A stretch of 64,000 bases of DNA from NCBI GenBank assembly GCA_949752735.1, contig OX457036.1, forward strand, positions 5,494,676 to 5,558,675, read 5' to 3'. Below are positions 1 to 11,216 of the stretch, piece by piece. The notes under the pieces were generated by a model. That model did no database searches. It saw only the letters and a program-made list of their open reading frames with translations, and was not told where the DNA came from. Source of the stretch: Lumbricus terrestris. Its lineage: Eukaryota; Annelida; Clitellata; Crassiclitellata; Lumbricidae. Position 1 is the first letter of the stretch. Each line of letters starts with the position of its first letter. The position numbers and the translations under genes were made by a program.

Positions 1-650
1 AAACTGCCTTATTTAGCCGTTGTTGGACTGTGGGCGTTTCTGGGTAGATTACCTTGAAGGTGAGCTATATAAAAGGTCAATGATAATATAATAATAATCA
101 CGAATATTCTATACGTTGGACAATAGACAGCCAAATGCTTTTATGTTAAAAATAATATTTATTTGCCGGACCAATTAAAAGTGGTGGTGACTATCACCAC
201 CATTTTTAAAAGTGGTGGTGACTGGACACCACCGTCACAATAGAAAGTTACGCCTATGCCACCAACAATTAATATATACACCTCTTCGTCTCCGTGACAA
301 TGGCTGCATGATTCTCCCAGACCACAGCCTGATGGGCAAATTTTTGCTGGAATGCTACACATTGTTAAAGCTTTACTGGATTTATGAACAGCTGTGAACC
401 AAAACATTCTTCTTAAATATACATTCCAACGTGTTTGAATTGACTGCGTCATAAAAAGCTCTTCAGTCAATTCCTGTTTTCACTATCATCCGGCATCATG
501 TCTAGATTATTATTGACTGAGAACGGCGGAGAATGACTCGAGACGCAAAAATTCACAGGGAAAGGATTTTGTAGCGCTCGTTTAATTAGCGCTGTCTAAT
601 AATGCGTTTCGCGCTTCAGAGGTTTTCTGGATAACGCTGAAACCATACAG
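1..650. other. unassigned DNA, no gene seen
   Basis: No coding signal is convincing here. The only structure seen is at about 178-235, where the word AGTGGTGGTGACT occurs twice and pairs with an intervening CACCACC stretch, giving a small hairpin. Confidence 0.5.
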
Positions 651-752
651 TATATAATTATATATAATATATATAATTATATATAATATATATAATTATA
701 TATAATTATATATAATATATATAATTATATATAATATATATAATAATATATT
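651..752. repeat. TA-rich imperfect microsatellite
   Basis: Alternating TATATAATTATATATAATA words fill about 100 bp. The tract is nearly self-complementary and could form hairpins. Confidence 0.9.
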
Positions 753-1099
753 ACGGCCACGGTGTGAGAGATAGGATTTACATTGTGATTACGGTCAAGA
801 AACTCCGGAGTATAATTAAGCTACACGTGGGTTAAGGCTCTGGTGACGAGAAAGGATAAATTCAATGTGTGGGATAATCCGCTTATCCAGCAGAGATTAT
901 TGGAGATTAAGAAAATTGAATATTCAACTGATGTGTCGTATACTTTCTGGGGATTATAGCACCCCCCTGAAACGCCACAAAGTTGGATTAGATCCCTGAT
1001 GAATATAATACTCTTCACCTTTGATATTTACCAAAACACTGGAAGGACGCTTTTTTAAATCCTTCATACGACTCAGTCTCTCTGAGAAGGACGTTCGTC

Positions 1100-1113
1100 A
1101 GACAGACAGGCAG

Positions 1114-1175
<62 letters not shown>

Positions 1176-1530
1176 AGGCAGACAGACAAATATACGGGCA
1201 AACAGACAAACCGACAGACAGATGGACAGACAGACAGACAGACAGACAAATAGAAGGACAGATAGACATACAGACAGACAGACAGATAGCCAATACAGAC
1301 GGGCAGACAGACAGACAGAGAGACAGACAGACACACAGACAGACAGACACACACAGACAGACAGACAGATAGACAGAAGGACGGACAGACAGAGAGACAG
1401 ACAGACACACAGACAGACAGACACACACAGACAGACAGACAGATAGACAGAAGGACGGACAGACAGACAGACAGACAGACAGGCAGACAGACAGACAGAG
1501 AGACAAACAGACAGAAAGCCAATACAGACG
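1100..1530. repeat. (GACA)n microsatellite, interrupted
   Basis: About 430 bp of GACA/CAGA tetranucleotides with point interruptions. An approximately 110-bp block (GACAGACAGAGAGACAGACAGACACACAG-type) is repeated, so there is a higher-order repeat. Both strands read as long open frames (DRQT or CLSV patterns). These are artefacts of the repeat, not genes. Confidence 0.95.
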
Positions 1531-1539
1531 GGCATACGG

Positions 1540-1612
1540 ACAGGACCACCGCCACCGCCACCGCCAACGCCACCACCACCACCACCACCTCCTCCACCAC
1601 CACCACCACCAA
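1540..1612. repeat. (CCACCR)n trinucleotide-type tract
   Basis: CCACCG units grade into CCACCA units directly after the GACA array. Confidence 0.9.
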
Positions 1613-1644
1613 TTTTTTTCTAGCAACTTCTCCATAGTTGCTAA

Positions 1645-1735
1645 TCATTGCCTTGCCTGATGTTGATTCGAATCCCCAACCCTTCGATTACAAGTCACAG
1701 ACCACAGCGCTAGACCACTGCATCCCTCTTTCAAT
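1645..1735 (-). repeat. tRNA-like SINE head (fragment)
   Basis: The minus strand reads GTGGTCTAGCGC, which resembles a Pol III A box, followed about 40 nt later by GGATTCGAATC, which resembles a B box. This is the arrangement in tRNA-derived SINE heads. No tail or target duplication was found. It differs from the more abundant SINE elsewhere in the window. Confidence 0.5.
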
Positions 1736-1818
1736 CGTCTGCGGTAAGTACATGATATACGGCAGTACTTTAGTTTACGATGATACTCGTGCTTTATGAT
1801 TATAGTACTCAGAGAAAG

Positions 1819-1950
1819 ATGGCGCTCGTGGTAAAGATGGCGGCGGCGTTGTCAGTGGCGGCCATGATGGTTCAGACAGGATGTGCTTTCGTGTTCAGCA
1901 GATGTGAAAGCGATTATGCTGCGCTACTTTCGCCACAGACGACGACGTGA
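1819..1950 (+). CDS. small ORF, 43 codons, unassigned
   Basis: An ATG-initiated frame begins MALVVKMAAALSVAAMM and ends at TGA 1948-1950. The N-terminal half is hydrophobic, like a signal peptide or membrane segment. The local sequence is CpG-rich and contains AAGATGGCG twice, which is also the core of YY1-type sites, so the stretch could be regulatory rather than coding. No family is recognised and there is no splice or homology support. Confidence 0.15.
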   Translation: MALVVKMAAALSVAAMMVQTGCAFVFSRCESDYAALLSPQTTT

Positions 1951-2021
1951 CGTCTTTGTTTATGACCACATCCGGCGTTTGAGCACAGCAGTACTGTTGT
2001 TGAGAGATCTAGACTGACCAT

Positions 2022-2860
2022 ATGTCTGTGTTTTTAGACTGCTGTTTATTGGCTCGTCTGGCCAGTTGTTTGTCTCTCTATGTATGTCTGTATGTCTGTG
2101 TGTTTGCTTGTTTCTCTATCTGTTTATATGTCCCTCTGTCCACCAATCTGTTTGCTTCACTGACACTCAATGTGTCCGTCTGTCTGTCTGCATGTCTGTC
2201 TGTCTATTATGCTTGCATATCCGCCTGTCTTGCTATATCTGTCTGTCTATCTGCCTGTTTCTCAATATGTTTGTATACATGTCTATCCGGTTGTCTTCCT
2301 CTTTCAGTCTATCTGTCTGTTTATATGTCTGTCCATCTGTCTGTATGTCTGTCTGTCTCTCTGTCTGTAGACACGTCTCCCTATCTGGCGGTCTTCCTGC
2401 ATACCTCTCTGCTTGTCGCTCTATGTATGTCTGTATGTCTGTGTGCTTGCTTGTTTCTCTATCTGATAATATGTCCCTCTGTCCACCAATCTGTCTGTTT
2501 TCGTGACACTCAATGCGTCTGCATGTCTGTCTGTCTATATGCTCTATCTTACTATCTGTCTGTCTATCTGTCTGTCTGTCTGTCTGTGTGTGTTGCGTGT
2601 TTCTCTATCTGCTAATATGTCCCTCTGTCCACCAATCTGTCTGTTTCCATGACACTCAATGTGTCTGTCTGTCTGTATGTCTATCTGTCTGTCTCTCCAT
2701 TTGTGTGTCTATATGCTCTATCTCTAAATCTGTCTGCCAATTCACCAGTCTCTCTCTGCCAGTATATCGGCCATTAATCTATCTGCCTGTCTGTATATCT
2801 CTGTGTGCATATCTCTATCTCTTTATCTGTCGTTCTCTCTAACTGTCTGCCCTTCAGATT
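2022..2860. repeat. degenerate (TGTC)n array with longer repeat units
   Basis: About 840 bp of CTGT/TGTC words. Within it, a longer unit containing TCCCTCTGTCCACCAATCTG and then TGACACTCAATG recurs at about 2130, 2475 and 2620. The array is therefore a decayed higher-order repeat rather than a simple microsatellite. The CLSV-like frames are artefacts. Confidence 0.85.
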
Positions 2861-3589
2861 ATTGGAGGTTTTGCGATCGTATGGATGACCGTTATAATAT
2901 TATAATATTATAGTCCCCCATAATTATAGAACGAACAGCGGGCAAACGTTTGGAAAGTTTTTCACCCAAAATAATCGCTCTTCGACATCGAGCGATGCTT
3001 TGTATGCTGAGAAAAGGCGCTATAGAAATGCGGGCATTGGTGATTATGATTTAACAGCACGCTTAAAAGTGAACTTTCATACACATGCGCATTTTCTAAG
3101 ACGTCCATAATGAGTCATGAAATTGTAATGTTGGAACTATGGACGATTACAGTGGCGGATCCAGAACGTTTCGAAAGGGGGCCCAAAAAATTTTGGACTG
3201 GGGTCGGAAAATTTTTCGTTGATCTTTCGCTGAAAAATCTGATGAACTTTTTAGTCGTTTTTGCCCGAAACCCGAGTTTAATTTAGCCCCCACCTCTGGG
3301 GTGATTGAGGTTTCCGGAGGGGTAGATAATTGACCGTCTGAAGACAATCATGAGGCGTGCAGTGCCGAGAGTGGTAGGGGCGGGGTATGGGGAGGGGATA
3401 CGCCCCTCCCCACCAGAAACTTTTTGAATTTTCACATTGCAATGGTAGCATTTTAAGCTGTTATCTTAACAAAATAGCTGTACTTTTCAGTGCTTGTAAG
3501 AGTGCCATAAGGTCTCAATAAATATAGACTTTACTTAAAAACTTCTTTCCCGAAAACTAGTTGTTCTTTTTTAAATAATCCGCCGGAAA

Positions 3590-3970
3590 TCTTCAAAAAG
3601 GGTGTTCAATTTTCCTTCCAAAAAAACTGATGACTTTTTGTAGTTATTTCTTCGAAATGTTAAAAAAGGTGTTTAATTTTTCGTCTAAAAATGACTTTTT
3701 AGTCTTCCGTGCGAAATTTTCAAAAAAAGGTGTTCAATTTCGCATCCCAAAAAACTGATAACTTTTTGTAGTCATCCGTGCGAAATCTTAAAAAAGGTGT
3801 TTAATTTTTCGTCTAAAAAGAGTGATGACTTTTTATTCTTCCGTTCGAAATTTTCAAAAAAGGTGTTCAATTTAGAATCCAAAAAAACTGATGACTTTTG
3901 AAGTCATTCGTGCGAAATCTTAAAAAAGGTGTTTAATTTTTCGTCTAAAAAGAGTGTTGACTTTTTAAGA
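3590..3970. repeat. tandem repeat, about 130-bp period
   Basis: GGTGTTCAATTT recurs at about 3601, 3731 and 3861, and GGTGTTTAATTTTTCGTC at about 3667, 3796 and 3926. This gives roughly three diverged 130-bp units, each made of two related half-units. It lies inside the 3150-4766 hAT-like element. Confidence 0.8.
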
Positions 3971-4210
3971 CTAGAATGAATAAAAAAGCTTCCCACTACT
4001 GAATGAAATATAGCAAGATATAAATAAAAACAAGGAGTAAACATGTGTTATCATTCACCGCATTTTCTTGCACATATAGACTAAACTCAAAACTTAACAT
4101 GTTTCGCCCTGAAATTTTTTGGCATCTGCAAAAAATAAATTACATCCCAAACACTGTTGTTAGTGTTAACTTGATTTGTAATTAATAGTTAGTTGTACTT
4201 AGTTATAATT

Positions 4211-4400
4211 TAGTGGTGGCGTCGTCGCCTTGGAGCCGGAAGGTTCGAGGTTCGAATCCACCTCGCCGCGTAAGGACCTTGAGCAAGTCCTTCACTCACA
4301 ACTGCTCAGCGCTTCGGCGTGAAACTCCGATGCAGTGTCCGCTCTGCATTCGGGAGCACCTCTGAGTAGAGAGAGCTTCAAGGGGCGCTATAACAAGTGC
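4211..4400 (+). mobile_element. tRNA-derived SINE, 5'-truncated
   Basis: It contains the B box GGTTCGAATCC and a body closely matching the copy at 12657. It ends GGGGCGCTATAACAAGTGC. It starts inside the A box, so the head is cut. It sits inside the hAT-like element 3150-4766 and is younger than it. Confidence 0.85.
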
Positions 4401-4465
4401 ACATACATACATACATACATACATACATACATACATACATACATACATACATACATACATACATA
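4401..4465. repeat. (CATA)n microsatellite, SINE tail
   Basis: About 16 CATA units directly follow the SINE end, as expected of a tail that expanded after insertion. Confidence 0.95.
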
Positions 4466-4865
4466 ATTGTGTTTATTGGTGTTAATATTTTTACAATTTA
4501 CTACGAATATATACACGAATAACATACATTGCATGCCATAAATCATAGTTGGATACTGTTGAAAGATTGTTTCATTTCGATGCTTTATATTAGGACAATG
4601 CAATTGCGTGAGAGACTTAGATTAGATTTTAATTACATTTATACATTAATTCTCCTGTGCATGACTGACACCCTGGAATTTTTTTGGCCACCATGGATGG
4701 GGGCCACGTCCCATGGTGATTTGAAATGGGGGCCATGGCCGGATTGCCCCCCTGGATCCGCCCCTGGACGATTAAGTTATATTGCAATGTATGCGTAGAT
4801 GATCGCGATAATGAACGGTATTGTTGTCAGCTACGTATTATTTTATTTTATTCTATTCTATTCTA

Positions 4866-5292
4866 TTGCATTCTGCATGGCTTTTTAACGTGCAGTTCTT
4901 CACAAAATGTGCAGTTGTAAATGAATTTGTGCAGTTGTGGATGCACTTCTGTTCAGTTAAAGCTAGTTTAAAACAGGGCTGTAATCAAGGGTACACGGGG
5001 GGGGAGGGGGTACACGGCGTATAAAAACCAGGGTAGCCTACACGGGTATACGCGAGTAAATCACGATACACGCGGCTGTTTAGGTGTATTTTTAATGAAA
5101 TTCGAAGAGCGAAAGATTAAAAACAGGTCATCAGATTATTTTCCGAATAGGCGGGAAAATGGAGAATTTTTTGACCGATGACTAAAAAAAGGTCATCAGA
5201 AATTTCGCACACAAAAAGTCTATTTTTCTCCCGGAGGAAATAAGGGGTTTGTGCAGTTCTAGAAATTCCTTTAAAAAGTCATGGAATATTAA
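4866..5292 (+). mobile_element. GTGCAGTT-family dispersed repeat, split by another insertion
   Basis: It starts CATGGCTTTTTAACGTGCAG and continues through GTGCAGTTGTAAATG to about 4965. A matching right end (GTGCAGTTCTAGAAATTCC then CTTTAAAAAGTCATG) is at about 5250-5288. Related copies lie at 25018-25112 and 25766-26030. The middle starts CAGGGCTG at about 4975 and is rich in GTATACGC words, so another element probably inserted here. No target duplication was found. Confidence 0.5.
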
Positions 5293-5299
5293 GTTTCAA

Positions 5300-5900
5300 A
5301 ATGGACCGACCACGTGACAGGTCATGGGCGGTTGGTTGATACTAGAATAACTGTTTCATTGATTATAACAATAACAAATGATTCCTCGACATTGATTCCC
5401 TGAACATTATAGATAGGCCTATTCACTGATTCGATAATAATATCGATACGCTGATTCCAGAATTACAGATTAATCATGACGCTAAAAATTTCGATTATTA
5501 TCAGTCAGTGATGTTAGAATGTTGATTCCCTTCGTTGTAAAATACTGACTGATTATTCAAAACCTGATTTTGTGATCTTAATATCCAAATAGTAACTGAC
5601 TAGTTGATTCAAAACTTCTTTTCTAAAACTCTTTTCTCCGATGCAAACCCTACAACAAGAATTATTGTACAGTACTTCCTGACGACCTAAGAAGACAAAA
5701 ACTAATGAAGATACATAAAACACCTTTTTACAGGTTTAAATTTGTACCATAAATATCAAGCGAAGCACACCAAATTATTGGAAGTACTGATACCGCACAT
5801 AAAACAACTCCATTGTCAAAATACTGGAAAGAGAAGTCAATAATATTGAGCCAGCCTGTAGGCCTACAATGCATGCTGGTATGCATCAATTTCGTTTACT
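5300..5900. other. AT-rich spacer with recurrent CTGATTC words
   Basis: The words CTGATTC, TTGATTC and CTGACTGATTATTC recur many times between about 5380 and 5610. No gene or bounded element is visible. Confidence 0.4.
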
Positions 5901-6013
<113 letters not shown>

Positions 6014-6140
6014 TGTAATAGATAAACGACGACATCTAACCGTCTTCTTCCATTTGCGCCAACGCACCCGCTCCTTCGACAGACGGCATGACGACACAAT
6101 ATTATGATGATGAGGAGCACTTACAACATTTTTTATTGAT

Positions 6141-6275
6141 TGATTCATTCATTCATTCATTCATTCATTTATTCATTCATTTATTCATTTCGATTATTAA
6201 TTTCGATTATTCATTTCGATTTCTCATTGCGATTATTCATTTCGATTATTCATTGCGATTATTCATTTCGATTAT
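6141..6275. repeat. (ATTC)n / (GATTATTCATTTC)n tract
   Basis: ATTC tetramers grade into 12-13-bp units GATTATTCATTTC. The tract abuts a minus-strand retroelement end at 6278, so it is probably the element's expanded 3' tail. Confidence 0.8.
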
Positions 6276-6277
6276 TT

Positions 6278-6352
6278 ATATAGCACCCATTCAAGGCGAC
6301 TACTCAGAGGCGCTCCCGACTGCAGCACGACTAAAAATGTCAGTTTTGAGAT
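6278..6352 (-). mobile_element. LINE 3'-end fragment
   Basis: TATAGCACCCATTCAAGG and CAGAGGCGCTCCCGACTGCAG match the 3'-terminal hairpin region shared by the LINE fragments and SINEs in this window. Confidence 0.6.
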
Positions 6353-6449
6353 GTGCATAGTCAGAGTGGATGTTAATAATTACACGATTTTGGATTTACT
6401 GTGATAACAAGGCGATACTTATAATAATCCATTTTATGTTATACTATCT

Positions 6450-6576
6450 TATCTTATTTTTTTTATCTTACGTTATCTTACTTTATCCTATCTTATCCTA
6501 TCCTATCCTACCCTACCATACCTTACCCTTCCATACCCTACCTTACCTTACCTTTCCTTATCTTATCTTATCTTAA
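6450..6576. repeat. (TTATC/CCTAC)n pentanucleotide-like tract
   Basis: CTTATCTTATC, CCTATCCTA and CCTTACCTTA words run for about 125 bp. Confidence 0.85.
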
Positions 6577-6587
6577 ATTGGTTATAC

Positions 6588-6712
<125 letters not shown>

Positions 6713-6769
6713 TTGACAGAGAAGGTGGCAAAGAACCTGTTCAGGCTTGATAAAGTTTGAAAGTTATAA

Positions 6770-7690
6770 TATGTCAACATTCGCACCTCTTTTAAGCGTG
6801 ACATTTGCCGTATAAATAAAAACGGTTCATTCACGTTTAATCTTCATCAGCTTGTTCAACATCCAAACAACAGAGTAAATAATTATTATTAATTTCTCAT
6901 GCATAGAATTCTTCCCATCGTCCACTGCCAACCATGAGGAATTGAGGATGGAAATAAACGAAACAATTTTAGATTATCTTCAGCAGTCGTTCCCTACAAT
7001 AAAATACAGTCGCATTCCTATGAAGTTATCAAGTTTAACGCATTTTGAGAGGATCTGCACTTAATCATATGCACTGCTCACACGGTGGATGGATCCAGGG
7101 TTTAACTACAGCTAAAGACTGTTGTCTTAAGTTGTCGTTGAACTCTGGAGACCCGTGGGATTCGGGAAAAAATTGTTTAGTATACAATTACTCTGATCCC
7201 TACTTGCTCAAGCGTTTGCTGTATGCAAAAAATCTAACGACATCTTATGGCAGAAAAATCTTTGAAGTCGACAGAATTATTATGCTGAACATAATAATAT
7301 TATGACACGCATGGTTGTGGTTTTGCGTAATAACATGAAACTTTTAGATGTTTACTGGTTTGTTACTGTCTAACAACGCTGTTTCATGTAAAAGATAAAT
7401 AGCGTTGCCCTCCTCTTTTATCCCGGTGTTGGTCTGGCATTGCCAAAAAAATCAATTGCGAAGTTAGGTGTAGGCGTCAGCAGCTCGTGTGTTCATACTT
7501 ATATGGCAGAATATATTTCCATTCTCACACGTAGATAATGAAAATTATAATGCTGTACGTATTTTTTAGTTCTACCAAAGCTTAAAATCATAATTATATA
7601 ATTATGCAGCGTCAATGGTTTTCCAGAACTTACTGGCGTGCATGATATTGCTGAGTTATAAGTAATCCGCTATAACTTTAAAAATGGGTG
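6770..7690. other. unassigned DNA with one dispersed-repeat trace
   Basis: No gene is seen. GGATGGATCCAGGGTTTAAC at about 7088 belongs to the GGATGGATCC dispersed family. CCCTCCTCTTTTATCCCGG near 7410 is a diverged copy of the CCAGTCCC family. Confidence 0.5.
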
Positions 7691-7699
7691 TCGTGTAGT

Positions 7700-7960
7700 T
7701 TAGGTACTCGTGACGATAGTTATTCTGATCACGACATTCAGTTAGAACGGTGGCAGTGTCTGAAGGTTCGGCCGTTAATTTCTGAAATATCAGCGCCACT
7801 TGTTTTAGACAATTCTCAGTCGAAGAGGCCTTGGAGATGGCTTACTTACAAAGTGACGTGTATAACACTTATCAGCGAAAACTGTTCGGACCGTGAGAGT
7901 CTTGAGTATGATTTACAACCACAGACACGCGATACACTGAAGTTGCATCGAAAATGAAGA
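7700..7960 (+). repeat. dispersed repeat, left part (paralogue at 39711)
   Basis: Reads GTACTCGTGACGA...AGGCCTTGGAGATGGCTTACTTAC. It closely resembles 39711-40061. The match resumes at 9740 after the hAT-like insertion, so both parts were once one repeat. Confidence 0.8.
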
Positions 7961-8246
7961 GTGCCACTCAGTGGCGTAACAACTAAGCCGGGGGCCCGTG
8001 GACATTCTCAGCTTGGGGGCCCCTATCCATTAACTAGACTAAGCAGTGAAAACAATGAGATAACTATTTTAAAACAAGAGCGCCTATTATATCTGAAGTA
8101 ATTTTGGTAGCTCAATTATAGTATACATAGGCCTACTGATGAGTTTTCATAAAGTTTCGCTTCATGAATGTCAGTATTCAACACTGTCATCAATAATTCA
8201 TTGTTAATACACATTAATGGTTCAATGCAAAACAGGAAAACGGTTC

Positions 8247-8607
8247 CACGACAGCTGGTCTACAGACAACTCGTATTGATGAAATAGAAACTGGATTTAT
8301 GGGGGGAAACGTTAAATGGTTTTCTAGCTTAAATAGAAGCTGGATTCATGATTTTCATTCATGTATTTCACCGTGCATCCAGCTTTTATTTCAGGTCTAA
8401 AAATGCCTTCATCCAGCTTCTATTTCAGATATAAAAATACCTTAATCCAGTTTCCACTTCTTAGGCGTTTTTCATCAACCGATCTTCTATTTTAGATCTA
8501 AATTTATTATTTATACCTTCATCCAGCTGAAAAAAACTTTCATCCATGAATGATCCAGCTTCCATTTCTCAAGCGCTGGACCAGTTGTCTGTAGACCAGT
8601 TGTCGTG
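8247..8607. mobile_element. MITE with 27-bp TIRs (TGGTCTACAGACAACT)
   Basis: The left end CACGACAGCTGGTCTACAG is matched by the right end read in reverse, with two mismatches over 27 bp. The interior is an array of CATCCAGCTTCTATTTCAG-type units, the same module as in the unrelated-ended MITE at 17507-17985. No clear target duplication. Confidence 0.8.
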
Positions 8608-8851
8608 ACATCCATACAGGGGTCCATATATACACACACTACATGCCTCTAATGTAGACTCACTGTTGTCTGTAGTTCTTCGTAGAATTACTTCGTGAAT
8701 TTGGCTATTCTAGCCTTACTGTTCGCAAACGCAGAAGCCTCAAATTTTCGATTTTCTCAGCTCCTTTAGTAATGACTGCCAGAACTGTACGTGCGTTTCA
8801 TAGCCTATGGCATTCCTATTAGATGATTATTTTCGATTAGGTACCGCATTA

Positions 8852-8975
8852 GGGGTCATCCATAAAGTACGTCACGCTCCGGGGGGGGTCGAAGGAAGTG
8901 TGACAGTTTGTGACAGGGGGGCGGGGGGGGTCAAAAATGGTCAGAAATAGCGTGACGTACTTTATGGATGAGCCC
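8852..8975. mobile_element. MITE, Harbinger-like (TTA target duplication)
   Basis: Inverted ends GGGGTCATCCATAAAGTACG and CGTACTTTATGGATGAGCCC are flanked by TTA at 8849-8851 and 8976-8978. A 3-bp TWA duplication is typical of PIF/Harbinger elements. The interior is G-rich. Total length is 124 bp. Confidence 0.8.
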
Positions 8976-9059
8976 TTAGTGATAATCCAGATAAAAGTAA
9001 CTGAATTGATGAATGACTTATTATGAGCCCGAATGAAGGTGCAGTGTGTATCAGTTACT

Positions 9060-9290
9060 TCAAAGCTTGGCTTGTATAGAGACACTGACAGAGACACATG
9101 CAGAGACAAAAATAGGTACACACAATGCACACAGAGAGAGACAGACAGACATACATACCTCTCTCTCTCTCTCTCTCTCCAGAGAGAGAGATAGGTCACA
9201 CACATCCGATGACCCATATTTCTGTCTGTCTGACAGACAGGGAGAAACAGACAGATAGACACACACACGCGCACACGCACACACACAGCC
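9060..9290. repeat. low-complexity CA/GA/CT region with palindromes
   Basis: Mixed (GACA), (CT)n and (CA)n. Two perfect palindromic stretches occur: CTCTCTCTCC/AGAGAGAGAG near 9160-9190 and CTGTCTGTCTGACAGACAG near 9223. Confidence 0.85.
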
Positions 9291-9739
9291 ATAATTAGAG
9301 GGAGCCGTAAAGAAATCAGATACTATTTCAAGCATCATTCCTTAACGCTGGATTTCACTGATCGGATAAGGACGATTAAGTGATGTGTGCACCTCTGGTC
9401 GCGCACTAGGATGACCTCCATGACCTCCGTATACCCTAGCCGTAGACCCCGCCCCTAATGTACAACTAAGTGTTGATGTCTACTACGGGTCAAATGCTCT
9501 CACATCCGATGACCCCAGACAACGACACATGCGTCTCATTTATCATATCCGTCGTATCCAAGCTAGGCCATAGACTCTACAATCTGAAAGTGACTAACTG
9601 AAACTAACTATAAAACGGAAAAACTCCAAAAAAGTACATGACACTTTTTTACTTAATAAGCTTGGGGGCCCTTTGGATCTCGGGGGCCCGTGGATTTTGT
9701 CCACCTTCGTTATATGGTTGTTACGCCACTGGTGCCACT

Positions 9740-9825
9740 CAAACTGTTGACGCTGCAATTCTCTATTTTTGCAGCAATTGGAAGACTTTCGACAATAAGA
9801 ACTCGAGACTTTTAACTCGCAGCGC
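9740..9825 (+). repeat. dispersed repeat, right part (continuation of 7700-7960)
   Basis: CTGCAATTCTCTATTTTTGCAG...CTCGAGACTTTTAACTCGCAG matches 39975-40061, continuing the repeat interrupted by the hAT-like element. Confidence 0.75.
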
Positions 9826-9849
9826 GTGTGTGTGTACATGTAGTTGCAG

Positions 9850-9945
9850 TTTAACGTCATTGTGTGGTAACAAAGACCATTAGCGACGCCCTCCTCCTTT
9901 ACCCAGGCTTAGGACTGGCACTGGTATAGAGTGCACAATTTATAC
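9850..9945 (+). repeat. CCAGTCCCAAGCC dispersed repeat copy
   Basis: TTAACGTCATTGTGTGGTAAC, AAAGACCATTAGCGACGCCC and CTCCTCCTTTACCC match, in reverse orientation, the copies at 11110 and 26446. Probably a non-LTR element 3' end. Confidence 0.7.
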
Positions 9946-9949
9946 TACA

Positions 9950-10670
9950 ATAAAAGCGCAATTTTATGGCGTCCAAAAGATTGCTTCAAATGTTTCAAAT
10001 CAGAACTTTTTATTGTCGTTGTTTGGTGACATAAAGCCATACATTTGATATTGTCAAAATCCGCTTATATTAATATTGTAGCATAACATTTTATTCAAAT
10101 TAATCAAAATTTTACTCGACTCACACGCGTAATGACTCATCTATTTTTGCCATTGTGTGATGTTGTACCGGTATCATGACACGGCAGACTACAGCACCAT
10201 AACATTGTGTCGCACAGATATTTATTATTATGATTAATCTCCTACTTTCATGAGCTTCATCGCAGAGTAATGTCGATGGTGGTGTTTGTTTCAGTATAAC
10301 GACAATTTGTGTCATCTTCCTCCTTTTCCCAAAGCTTGGCCACTGCTTGCACTTTGGCAACACGAATGCCACGAATGTATATCGTTGAGGGATATTATAA
10401 TGCTGATTATCTTTGTTATCACATGGATATTTTTAATTCACGTCATCGGATTACTGAATGACCTATAGCAAATTTTACTTATATAAGGCATATATTTCAG
10501 CTAAATAAAGGTGTATTAATTGACCGCAACATTATAAATGAGTGCTAAACAACGTCTAGCCGGGTCTGATCACAACGACCTCAGAGTGATCACGTGACTT
10601 ATTAACTAATGTATTGCATTGAAATGTATTGTATACAAATATGAGAATTTATAAATAGCATCTTACAGTG
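9950..10670. other. unassigned AT-rich DNA
   Basis: No gene, bounded element or strong repeat is visible. Confidence 0.5.
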
Positions 10671-10672
10671 TA

Positions 10673-10995
10673 GCTATTCAGAGGCGATCTCAGCGTGACA
10701 GCCCGAGGAAATAGAGAAAGACTTCAAGCAGCAAAGGGCTGAAGAATGAAGATGACACCCACAATAAGATCTTACTAGGGTTAGGGTGAGGGAGGTCATT
10801 CCACACAGAAGGGCCTACAATGGTAAAGTCACGATGATGGGCCATGATAGTCCTTGCCCGGGGAAATAGGAGATCAAGTCGATCAGCAGACTGGAGAGGG
10901 CGGGAAGAGACTGCGTAGAGGGATTATGCGTCAAGTCACAAAGGTATTTAGGAGCTTTGCCATTCGGAGTTCTTGAGACTAAGAGCAGTATCAGA
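10673..10995 (-). mobile_element. non-LTR retrotransposon 3' fragment (CR1/L2-like)
   Basis: Closely parallels 12024-12360. Shared words include AGCTATTCAGAGGCG, GTGACAGCC, GGGAGGTCATTCCACA and GGAGAGGGCGGGAAGAGACTGC. It covers the 3' end of the reverse transcriptase ORF and the untranslated tail in antisense, and is truncated at about 10995. Confidence 0.75.
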
Positions 10996-11109
10996 AGCGT
11001 GTCTTGGAGTAGAAACGATGGGAGTGGATCCAGTTTACAAGTCTTCGGTGCCGACTTTAGTATCAGCCGACGCAGCGCTTCACGGGTTTGGTGTTAAGAA
11101 GGATAAACT

Positions 11110-11213
11110 CCGCCACTGGTTGCACTCTGCTAGTGCCAGTCCCAAGCCTAGATAAAGGAGGAGGGCGTCGCTAATGGTCTTTGTTGCCACGCAGTGACGT
11201 TAAAATGCAAATA
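11110..11213. repeat. CCAGTCCCAAGCC dispersed repeat copy
   Basis: CTCCGCCACTGGTTGCACTC then GTGCCAGTCCCAAGCC, AGGAGGAGGGCGTCG and GTGACGTTAAA. Nearly identical to 26446-26552. It adjoins a LINE ORF fragment at 11217, which suggests retroelement origin. Confidence 0.8.
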
Positions 11214-11216
11214 CCA

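Larger units (their letters stand above)
3150..4766. mobile_element. hAT-like non-autonomous DNA transposon, 1,617 bp
   Basis: It begins CAGTGGCGGATCCAG and ends CTGGATCCGCCCCTG, an imperfect terminal inverted repeat of the CAGNGG type usual in hAT elements. It is flanked on both sides by the 8-bp duplication GACGATTA (3142-3149 and 4767-4774), which fixes the borders. No transposase frame is present. It contains a tandem repeat (3590-3970) and a later SINE insertion (4211-4400) with a CATA tail. Confidence 0.9.
7969..9731. mobile_element. hAT-like non-autonomous DNA transposon, 1,763 bp
   Basis: Ends are CAGTGGCGTAAC and GTTACGCCACTG, an inverted repeat. GTGCCACT is duplicated at 7961-7968 and 9732-9739. 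Subterminal GGGGGCCC(G)TGGA words occur at both ends. No transposase frame is visible. Two smaller TIR elements (8247-8607 and 8852-8975) are nested inside. The related segment at 39711-40061 lacks this element. Confidence 0.92.

Noticed and set aside
159..470. 103-codon minus frame as a gene
   Set aside because: Includes the GGTGGTGAC hairpin, has no family resemblance and no promoter or splice support.
1100..1530. Regularly spaced repeats that might suggest a CRISPR array
   Set aside because: Units are 4 bp, spacers are not unique, and the context is eukaryotic.
1015..1648. Long CLSV / DRQT frames, also at 2022-2842, 6568-6834, 27132-27684 and 63046-63806
   Set aside because: Tetranucleotide microsatellites of length not divisible by three stay open in all frames; no domain present.
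7045..7305. 86-codon plus frame as a gene
   Set aside because: It includes a GGATGGATCC dispersed repeat and has no recognisable family or splice context.
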